Made by a program: the position numbers and the translations under genes
NCBI GenBank assembly: GCA_948474755.1
Contig: CAOLHI010001315.1
Location: forward strand, 248,001-312,000
Reading direction: 5' to 3'
DNA from: Ctenosaura bakeri
Taxonomy: Eukaryota > Chordata > Lepidosauria > Squamata > Iguanidae
DNA length: 64,000 nt
Notes under the pieces: generated by a model
What the model saw: the letters and a program-made list of their open reading frames with translations, nothing else
Told to the model about the DNA's origin: nothing
Databases searched by the model: none
In this document: one piece after another, positions 56,801 to 64,000 of the stretch
Numbering within the stretch: the first letter of the stretch is position 1
Layout of the letters: each line of letters begins with the position of its first letter

Positions 56801-59347
56801 GGGGCAACTGTTGTTAAGTAGCCATAGAAGGGGGAAGGAGGCAGCCAAATTAGCAACAGGGTCTGTTTCTCATTGCCGATGAAAATCATTAGAGAAAGAG
56901 GCCAAGAAAGGGCAGCTTCATCCCTCTGCCTGTCTCTAGCAAACAGCAGTAGGAAGAGCAGCAGTCCTTGATGGATGGTCATCTCCCTCCGATTCCTCCC
57001 TATGACTGTTAAATGGTCATAACAGTTGTTCCATGGGGATTGGAAGTTGCCTGGGTGGAGGTTTTTGAACAAGAGTCTGAACCAGGTGGGGGAAACACCA
57101 TCAGTGGGCAGCATATGGGCACTGGGCCCCACTTTTGTGGCACCCCTCCAACACTCCACAGCCCAAAATACAATTAGATTTCAAACATCAGCCTGTTTTT
57201 GGCCAATTTTTTGCCCAAAGAATATGCAGCCAACCCCCTCAAACTCAGGAAAAGAGCCCAAAAGAGCCTCTCCAGCACCACAGAGCTCGATTTTACCTCC
57301 AAATATCTCTGTTTGTCACTGCAGTCCCTCTCAAGATGGTGAAAGGAAGCGATGGGGCATGCTGTGGGACAGGGGGTGGACCACAGAAAGTCTGGAAGAA
57401 AATTGGCCCTTGGTCCCCAAGCAGTTGCCCACCCCTGGGCTAGAGAACAGAGCCTCGTGCTCTCTTCCAAAGAGAACATTCGTGCCTGTGAGATATGGAT
57501 GTTTCACAGTTAAAACATTCCTGACAGATGACCACTCAGCCTCACTCCCAGGCAGCCGCAGATTCTGCTGTCAAACAGCTCTTACTGTCATGAAGTTCTT
57601 CCTAATGTTCCATTCCATTGCTCCGTGGGTCCTAGGCCATTTCCACACTCCACTGTTCTAGTGCTATCATTCCACTTTCAACCTCCTCTGGAATCCTGGG
57701 GTTTGTAGAAGCCTTTAGACTTCTCAGCCAGAGAGCTCTTGGGGTTCAGGAAACTACAAACCCCAGAATTCCACAGCATGTTGAAAGTGGAATAAGAACA
57801 CTATAACAGTGTAGGGCGGAAATGGCCCTAGTCTCTGGAGCAGCAGATACCTAGTACAAAAAGAGTTCAATTTTAGTCTTGCATTATTTACGCTAAAAAA
57901 AATGGTTTTAGTCATGGGCCATTTCTGCACTAGACTGTTACAGTGTTATTATTCCACTTTCAACATCCTATGGAATCCTGGGATTTGCAGTTTAGGGAGA
58001 GGCCTCAAAGGCTGCAAACCCCAGGATTCCATAGGATGTTGAAAGTGGAATAATAGCACTGTAGCAGTCTAGTGCAGAAATGGCCCTGGACATGAAGAGC
58101 CTCTGAGCATCACTGCACAGCTCTATTAAAGGACTATACAAACACACAAGTACACACACACAAGAAGAGCTGTCTGTCTCCAAAAGGTGGTTACTCTGTT
58201 CTGTGTACACTCAGAACTTGGCAGTGAGTCTCACTTAAATAAAGGCTCTCTTTCAGATCCTGCTGTGTACACAACTGGTTTTCCTGAACTGGAACGCCCT
58301 TTGATCTCACATTTCTTGACACCTGATAAAGGGCAAGTAGGAGGCTGCAGTGACTAGATAAAGAATAATCTGACAAGTCTTCGCTCAGCTGTGCTTTCCC
58401 CGGAGCATAACTGAATAGTCAATACCTTGCAAATCAGGAAGGGCCAAATCCGGGCTGGTACCTTGGCATGACTTCCCAGTGAAGGCCAGGTGAAGGCAGC
58501 TGGGGGGCACCAGAGAAGTTCCAAAAATAGGGAGACCCCTTCCTGCATGTGCATGACCTCTCCCAGGAGTGTTGGCACTGAAATTGAATAAGTAATTAAC
58601 AAAACACAAAGGGTTTTTAAAAAGAGAGAGAATACAAAAATCTCCACATAAGCTTACTCTCAAAATCAATTAAGACCTTGAACAGCCTGATCCAGTGCAT
58701 TTTTACTTAATTGCTCAAGTTAGCAACAAAATGTGGATGAGAACAGAAAGATTCAGGCCATTTCTGCACCTTACTGGTTCCTATCCTCCCATCACAACTC
58801 CAGTAGTGTCTTTGCCAGAATGGGAACACGACGTGAATGCTCCCCTCTGCCCCCGTCCAGCTCGCTGCAGAAGGGAGTGTGAACGACACACACCTTCCTT
58901 TTGCAGTGCAACCAGCCTCTTTCCCATACTGCAGTGGGGAAGGAAGCACCTACATTGCATTTCCTCCCATTCCCCATGGTTGGTGGTGACAGGAGTGTTG
59001 CACAATCGTAGGCCATTAATGGGTTTTTTCTGTTAATGGAATATCCCGCAATCGCGATGAGTGGGGATGCATTTGCAGTAGGACTGCAACAACGTTGTGC
59101 AAAGGCACAACTCATGGACCACTGCCAATGATTCCTATCGTGGAATGGCAATGCCATGCAGAAATGGCCTCAAAGATTGAGGAAGTGATGGGGAAGAAGA
59201 GGAGGAAGCAAGAGGTACCTCTTCCCTTCAGCCCTTGGCCCTGGCCAAGAGAAGAGCTGGGACCATTGCATCAAATTAATCACTGATGATCCAGCCCTAA
59301 GAGGAGAGTTCCTAGTGCAAAGATGGCACCTACCTGGCTGCCTGCAT

Positions 59348-59390
<43 letters not shown>

Positions 59391-62300
59391 TATCCCGCCT
59401 CTCCATATGGATCGAGGCGGCGAACAACTTACAAATAGCATGTATTTCGAAACATTTCTATACATGCCCCCAACAAGCTGGGTACTCATTTTACCGACCT
59501 GTGGAAGGATGGAAGGCTGAGTCAATCTCGGAACCGGGCAGGATCGAACTCACAACCTTGTGGCTTGCAGTACTGGCATTTAACCACTGCGCCACTAGGG
59601 CAGAATTGATTTTCATTGCCTGCCAACTGGGTTCAACATTGCCTGTCAGCAGAACAAGCAATGTACAGTCAGCGGGTGGAAGGCACAAGTTCTGCACTCA
59701 CCTCTAGGCAGGGTTCCCATATCTCATGGTCTGATCCTCTTCTCTGGTTCTCAGAGCAACAGAGGAACAATCTCAGGGCAAGAATGCTGTCCTGAAAAAT
59801 GTATATAGTGATACCAATAACAATTACATTTCTATACCACTTATCACTGCTAAGCACTCCCTAAGCTGTTTACAGTGTGTTTTAGCTAATTTCTAAAGCT
59901 GGGTACTCATTTTACTGACCTCATTTTAAAGCTGGGTACAAGCTGGGCACTAATTTTACCAACCTACGGAAGGATGGAAGGCTCAGTCAACCTGGAGCCC
60001 GGCAGGATCGAACTCACAATGTTGTGTCTGCAGTACCGTCATTTAACCACTGCACCACCAGGGCTGGTGTGTGTGTGTGTGTGTCTGTCTGTCTGTTTGC
60101 TAGACTTGGTGATTTTTTTTCATTCAACAGCATTTTTCAATCTTCAGGTTGCATATAGTGAAAGTCTTCGTCCCAACCCTCAGTTTGGAGCTGCGAGAGA
60201 AAGGACTTGCCATGCTGTGTGTCAAAACCAGGCTACATTTCAGCACTAAATTGTGAGTTTTTAGGAACGTAATAGCAATTTCAAAGTTATACCCCTAATA
60301 CTTTTCCTGAAGATACTATGGGAAAGGACTAGAAAAAACATTTCTGATTCCATTCTGTTGTCTGACCATAATATCTGGTATTCAGAGACATTAAATTTCA
60401 ACCAGGAATGGGAAATTTTACTTCTTGTACTACAGTTCTGAGAATCTCCTATGCTGGCTGGGAGATTCTGGGAGCTGGCCTCCATAAGAAAAGTGTCTTT
60501 TACCAGCTCTGCTCTGAATGTGAAAATCTAAAGCAAACAGTAGTAACTAGATGACAGTTATCTGGGTAGCAAGGGGCATGGCCCACAGAAATGTACTTCA
60601 TCACTAATTTTCTTCTCAAAGGAAGCGGAGAGTAATTTAAAAAAAGTTCTCTCTGCAAAAAAGACTGAAAACCACACTGTTTTTAAAGCCTATTTGCAAT
60701 TCAGTACTTATTCTGCACAAAATTTGCAAACTATTCTTTTTCAATAAAAATGGTATTTTCTGTGCAGGAAACAGCTTTTTCCACAAAGGAAATAATATTT
60801 CTACACAGCAGTACAATTTTCTGCACAGAAAAGCTGTTTCTGTCACAGAATTTTTTTTCAGTGCAAATCAACCATGTGCAAATTTTGCATGGAATGTCTT
60901 TGCGTGGAATGTCATGGAACTGCAGCATTTTGTGTGTAGGAAACAGTTTTTTTTGCACAGAAAATAATGTTATAATATTATCATGCACAAGAAAAACAGA
61001 AAAACAAGAAAAACAGTTTCTTGCACATGAAATGCTATTTTCTCTGAAGAACAACCATGTATGAACTTTGCGCAGAATAAATCCCAAACTGTGAAGATTC
61101 TCAACAGTTCAGGATCCTTCTTGTAGCTTTTCTTGATACTCAAAATCATGTTTTTTGACGATTTTCTGAAGATTTTCAAACATTCTTTCCATCTCTAATG
61201 GCTCAGTGGCCGAGTGCATGCATTGGATGCAAGACGTCCAAACTACAGCCCAGGAAGTTTTGGGAGCAAACTGCAGAACTCAAAATAATGAGGTTCTTTG
61301 TTGAATGTCTTTTAAACTCATCTTCCAAAAATAATCAATTTCTCTCCAGAGGCAGAGCGGTGTGGGTGGTAATAAAGAACATTCCAAAGATTTTAAAAGT
61401 TGGTTAGGGAAGAGATCGGAATTGTTCTTTTTCATTAAAATACATCTGTCTTTTAGCTTTTTTGGCAAACACTTTGAATGGATTGATATCATCGTAGATG
61501 TGGATGTGCGAACAGAATTCAAATTTGTGGACTTTTTAGCTGGTCTCGTTGATATCCGATGTGAATCATGCAAGAGCGAATTCCACATTGCAAAAATAAT
61601 ATGCCCTTCACAGTAAGTATTGGGGTGTTCTCTACTCAAAATTATTCTTTAGCTGTATGTGAACTGCACCTTTTTGCTAAACTGTCTGGGATGACCCCTA
61701 CGAATTTCAGGAATTCAAAGCCAGTATTTGCGTCATCCCTGGTATCATCTCAGCTTTACTACCAAAAGATATGTTTTGAACACTACTGAGCAGAAACCTG
61801 TTTACGCACCTAGTGTTACAAAAATGACCCAGGAAAGTTACGAGAATGGGTTGGAGGAGCATTAGTGTATGTGGGATTATGATCATCTCTGAACGTGAAC
61901 TTTCAAACCCTGGGGTCTTCAGATTTCCTCTGATTCAGAACATAGGTTCATAGAATCATAGAATTGCAAGAGACCTCAGGGACCATCTGGTCCAACCCCC
62001 TGCTATGCAGGAACACGCATCAAAGCACTCTCTTTGACAGATGGCCATCCAGCCTCTGTTTAAAAACCTCCAAAGAAGGAAACTCCACCACACTCCATGG
62101 AGGCAGCAGCATATTCCACTGCCGGACAGCTCTGACCATCAGAAAGTTCTTCCTGAGGCTCAGGTGGAAGCTCCTTTCCTTCAGCTTGAATCCATTGCAC
62201 CTAGTCTCGGGAGTGGCAGAGAACAAGCCCGCCCCCTCCTCAATATGACATCCCTTCAAATATTAAAACATGGCTATCATGACCCCTGTTAACCTTCTCT

Positions 62301-63603
62301 TCTGCAGACTAAACATACCCAGCTCCCTAAGCCGCTCCTCATAGGGTTTCATGGCTTCCAGACCCTTCACCATTTTGGTCACCCTCCTCTGGGCACGTTC
62401 CAGCTTGTCGACATCCTTCTCGAATTGAGGTGCCCAGAAATGGACACAGGATGAAGCCTAACCAATGCAGAATAGAGTGGTACCATTACCTCCCTCGATC
62501 TAGACACCATACTCCCATTGATGCAACCAAGAATTGTGTTGGCTTTCTTGGCTGCTGGGTCACAGTGCTGACTCATGTTCAGCTTGTGATCTACCAAGAC
62601 TCCTAGATCCCTTTCACACGTGCTGCTATCCAGCCACACGTCCCCCATCCTATATTTGTGCATTCCATTTTTTCTGCCTAAGTGTAGGACCTTCCATTTC
62701 TCTCTATTGAAATTCATTTTGTTAGCCGTGGCCCAGCTCTCCAATCTGTCAAGGTCGTTTTGATATTTGATGCTGTCCTCTGGGGTATTAGCAACCCCTC
62801 CCAATTTCGGGTCATCTGCAAATTTGTTCAGCATGCCCTCCACTCCTTCATCCAAGTCATTGATGAAGATGTTGAGTAGCCCTGGGCCCAGGACAGAACC
62901 CTATGGCACCCCACAAGTCACCTCTCTCCAGGATAAAAAGCAGCCATCAGTGAAGAACACCCTTTGGGTTTGGTCGGTCAACCAATCCCAAATCTGCCTA
63001 ACAGTAGCCCTGCCCAGCCCGCATTTTATAAGCTTTTTTGCAAGAATGACATGGGGAACTTTGTCAGGGACCTTACTGAAGCCAAGATATGCTACATCCA
63101 CAGCTTTACTGACCAGCCATGGAATAACAAGAGCAGACATTGAAAAGGGCCATATTATATAACCTAGAGTTAGATTCCTTTTGGATTCCTTCCATTTCAT
63201 AGATCCTCACATCTCTCGCCAGCCTCTCATTTCATTCATTTGTTTCTTATGTTGTGTATGAGGCATGAAGCTGGAGAGAGACTGAGGATGTGAGAGAGAA
63301 ATTAGCAGGAGCATTGCCATCATCGCCTTGAAGGTGGAATTCGGCAGCTGGCAGCAAAAAAAAAAAAAGTTTTTGGAGGTTTTCAGTTTTGCAGATTAAG
63401 GATGCTCAACTTGTCTAACACTGGATAATGGGGACCAACCTTGCAAATCTTGTTTTGTGTTGGATGACCATGGGAAGAAGTTCTCTTCATCTAACTTACT
63501 GCTATTCTATTCTTTTCTTTTCTTTGCTTATCTCTGAAGCTTAGTGGTGAAAACAGTGAGGCCCGTTGTAACAACCGTCCTTACAGCATCACTTCCAAAG
63601 TCG
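51715..63603 (+). CDS. BPI fold-containing family B-like gene B (multi-exon, 3' end outside window)
   Basis: Coding exons 51715-51832, 56252-56357, 60148-60252, 61457-61612 and 63540-63603 join to 183 codons with no stop. Phases at exon ends are 1,2,2,2,0, the same as in locus A exons 1-5, and exons 3 and 5 have identical lengths (105 and 64 nt) in both loci. The sequence is very divergent: the helix in exon 2 has lost its Lys/Ala character and exon 4 has three Cys residues close together. It is predicted to be secreted. Exon 6 onward lies right of the window. Open exons with good splice sites argue for a functional, fast-evolving member rather than a pseudogene. Confidence 0.82.
52018..52140 (-). 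mobile_element. CR1 LINE 3' end fragment
   Basis: AGAACCATAGAAGCCTAGAG then CCACCCAGTCCAACTTCCTG, the complement of a CR1 end, in intron 1 of gene B. Confidence 0.78.
52572..52812 (-). mobile_element. Squamate tRNA-derived SINE
   Basis: Minus-strand copy with TTTA-rich tail, GAGGCGGGATACAAATAAAT, and head GGTGGTGCAGTGGTTAAATG. Confidence 0.85.
53245..53627. mobile_element. Probable long GC-rich MITE copy 8
   Basis: CpG-rich island in AT-rich flanks with words shared with other long copies (GCAATTGTGTGTCATTGATG, TTGCACTCCCTGCCATTC). Right end GTGCATACC/AAAAGGCC-like; the left end is unclear. Confidence 0.4.
53836..53893. repeat. (GAT)n microsatellite
   Basis: About nineteen trinucleotide units with one early interruption (GATGACGAT). 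Confidence 0.95.
54162..54388 (+). mobile_element. Squamate tRNA-derived SINE, complete
   Basis: Plus-strand copy: head CTTGGTGGCGCAATGGTTAA, B box GAGTTCGATCCTGCC, body GGTCGGTAAAATGAGTACCC, tail GATAAGCGGTATAGAAATAA followed by (ATTGCT)n. This is the reference copy for the AATAGC-tail subfamily. Confidence 0.88.
54400..55425. other. Unassigned intron 1 DNA of gene B
   Basis: No repeat recognised apart from a short MITE-arm relic near 55330-55380 (CTCCCTAAACTACACATCCC). Confidence 0.4.
55430..55925 (-). mobile_element. CR1 LINE 3' fragment
   Basis: ACCATAGAATCATAGAGTTA tail in complement, up to the [20 protein letters not shown] region on the minus strand. Confidence 0.88.
56090..56190 (-). 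mobile_element. CR1 LINE 3' end fragment
   Basis: AATCATAGAATCACAAAATT then GCCACCCAGTCCAACCCCCT; ends about 60 bp before gene B exon 2. Confidence 0.82.
56252..56357 (+). CDS. Gene B, exon 2
   Basis: 106 nt, acceptor TTTTTCAG, donor GTAAGT, phase 1 in and 2 out. It encodes [20 protein letters not shown] then [14 protein letters not shown]. It sits where the N-terminal helix exon of gene A lies and has the same phases. The second half, rich in Pro and His, is unlike the usual Gly/Lys-rich end of this exon. Confidence 0.75.
56360..57500. other. Unassigned intron 2 DNA of gene B
   Basis: Long open frames near 57030-57480 have no splice support and no recognised family. Confidence 0.4.
57505..57850 (-). 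mobile_element. CR1 LINE 3' fragment split by a MITE
   Basis: GATGACCACTCAGCCTCACT ... GTGGGTCCTA is interrupted at 57634 and continues GTCTCTGGAGCAGCAG at 57831. Confidence 0.78.
57635..57827. mobile_element. Palindromic MITE copy 24, nested in CR1
   Basis: Termini GGCCATTTCCACAC / GGGCGGAAATGGCC, target duplication CTA. The flanking CR1 word CCTAGTCTCTGG is restored on removal, which fixes the 3-bp duplication. Confidence 0.93.
57917..58085. mobile_element. Palindromic MITE copy 25
   Basis: Termini GGCCATTTCTGCAC / GTGCAGAAATGGCC with inverted arms. Confidence 0.88.
58756..59169. mobile_element. Long MITE copy 7
   Basis: 414 bp, termini GGCCATTTCTGCAC / CATGCAGAAATGGCC, target duplication TCA. 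Related inside to 42294-42678. Confidence 0.87.
59346..59602 (-). mobile_element. Squamate tRNA-derived SINE with (TTTA)n tail
   Basis: Complete minus-strand copy; the tail is twelve TTTA units (59346-59392). Head reads GTGGCGCAGTGGTTAAATGC. Confidence 0.88.
59808..60064 (-). mobile_element. Squamate tRNA-SINE, AATAGC-tail subfamily
   Basis: Minus-strand copy with an internal duplication of AAAGCTGGGTAC/TCATTTTA around 59897-59950; followed by a (GT)n/(CTGT)n run at 60066-60098. Confidence 0.78.
60148..60252 (+). CDS. Gene B, exon 3
   Basis: 105 nt, acceptor ATCTTCAG, donor GTGAGT, phase 2 in and out. It encodes [20 protein letters not shown] then [14 protein letters not shown]. The pattern 'hydrophobic strand, Pro, alternating strand, G-L, strand' fits exon 3 of the family, and the length equals gene A exon 3. 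Confidence 0.82.
60640..61185. repeat. Array of degenerate TTTTCTGTGCAGAAAA palindromes
   Basis: At least ten imperfect units of the form TTTTCTG(T)GCA(C)AGAAA, spaced about 30-50 bp, many preceding AGCTGTTT/AACAGTTT. It lies in intron 3 of gene B. Similar shorter segments occur at 20500-20780 and 29200-29440. Confidence 0.6.
61457..61612 (+). CDS. Gene B, exon 4
   Basis: 156 nt, acceptor CTTTTAG, donor GTAAGT, phase 2 in and out. It encodes [20 protein letters not shown], then [18 protein letters not shown] and [10 protein letters not shown]. The strand [10 protein letters not shown] matches the 'I-x-V-x-V-N-V-T' strand of family exon 4. Cys residues near IRCESC occupy the place of the conserved disulfide Cys; the extra cysteines are unusual. 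Confidence 0.85.
61949..63150 (-). mobile_element. CR1 LINE 3' 1.2 kb
   Basis: The longest CR1 copy in the window: minus strand encodes [20 protein letters not shown], the FADD box region ([20 protein letters not shown]) and the C-terminal end. Frame breaks and small deletions make it inactive. Confidence 0.93.
63155..63539. other. Intron 4 end of gene B
   Basis: Nothing recognised apart from the pyrimidine tract leading to the exon 5 acceptor (CTTTTCTTTTCTTTGC). Confidence 0.5.
63540..63603 (+). CDS. Gene B, exon 5
   Basis: 64 nt, acceptor CTCTGAAG with a strong upstream pyrimidine tract, donor GTGAGT, phase 2 in and 0 out. It encodes [20 protein letters not shown], the family helix 'L-V-x-x-V-x-P-V-V' that precedes the second conserved Cys. 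It has the same size and phases as gene A exon 5. Confidence 0.84.
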
Positions 63604-63844
63604 GTGAGTCCCTGGCAAAGAATTAAACTCCATGAACATGTCAACTCAATGTTCCTAACATTAGATTTCAGCAGGAATCTACAGAGACCAGGAGAGAAGC
63701 AACGTTCATAGGAATGTCTGAACATCAACCAAGCCTGTGAAATTTCACTGATCTTCTTCAGAGATTTGTCTGCTCCTTGGAATTCCTGGGGTGCCTTCCC
63801 TGAAGACAAAGCCAGATATTGCACAAGCTAGAGATGTGATTCTT

Positions 63845-64000
63845 TGATAATGCCACAGGTGCCACAGGGTTCTGTCCTGGGCCGAGTGCTGTTCAATATT
63901 TTTATCAATGACTTGGATGAAGGAATGGAGGGCATGCTCATCAAATTGGCAGATGACACCAAATTTGGAGGGGTTGCTAATACGCCAGAGGACAGGAGCA
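63845..64000 (+). mobile_element. CR1 LINE fragment running off the right edge
   Basis: GGTTCTGTCCTGGGCCGAGT then ATTTTTATCAATGACTTGGA, encoding the [13 protein letters not shown] and [13 protein letters not shown] region; the FADD position reads LADD. Confidence 0.9.

Noticed and set aside
57026..57661. A 211-codon plus-strand open frame as an exon of gene B
   Set aside because: It runs into a CR1 fragment and MITE copy 24, lacks splice support and does not resemble the family.
58257..58336. Plus-strand segment after CTTTCAG reading [15 protein letters not shown] as gene B exon 3
   Set aside because: It does not join in phase with exon 2 (immediate stop), whereas 60148-60252 joins cleanly and matches the family.

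Overview
The window looks like nuclear DNA of a squamate reptile, most likely a lizard. I judge this from the repeats: CR1 LINE 3' ends with the ATTCTATG-type tail, tRNA-derived SINEs of squamate type, 5S-rRNA-derived SINE pieces, an RTE/BovB-like LINE tail, an L1 with poly(A), and a SPIN-like hAT transposon. There is no bacterial-style gene packing. Coding sequence is a set of short exons in AT-rich introns. Exon calls rest on splice sites, reading phase and peptide pattern read by eye.

Three loci of the BPI/LBP/PLUNC family (BPI fold, family B type) are visible. Locus A (minus strand, start codon at 17,913, running off the left edge) has a signal-peptide exon and ten further exons; the first nine exons chain in phase for 306 codons, one exon is unresolved between 2,763 and 5,263, and two more follow at 2,695-2,762 and 148-193. 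Locus B (plus strand, start codon at 51,715, running off the right edge) shows five exons that chain in phase for 183 codons. It has the family's exon phases and two identical exon lengths (105 and 64 nt) but a very divergent sequence. Locus C (minus strand, between A and B) is fragmentary: two phase-compatible exons at 25,227-25,288 and 19,667-19,715 match the middle of the family, and an orphan exon candidate lies at 40,130-40,193. No C-terminal exons are evident before locus A begins, so C may be a decayed copy. A and B are divergently oriented, as at the edge or an inversion point of a BPIF cluster.

The rest is mostly mobile DNA. The main component is a MITE group with termini like GGCCATTTCCGCAC and 3-bp target duplications, which I infer to be PIF/Harbinger-like. 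It comes in two size classes: about 25 palindromic elements of about 110-330 bp, and about eight GC-rich elements of about 385-650 bp. There are over 20 CR1 copies, about 20 SINE copies in several families, two solo LTRs with matching 4-bp target duplications (one carrying a nested MITE), a 448-bp SPIN-like element with an 8-bp duplication, and a 5'-truncated L1 with a perfect 14-bp duplication.

Functionally, the BPIF loci should encode secreted lipid-binding proteins. Transposons have thickened the introns and intergenic DNA, in one case ending 16 bp from a splice donor.
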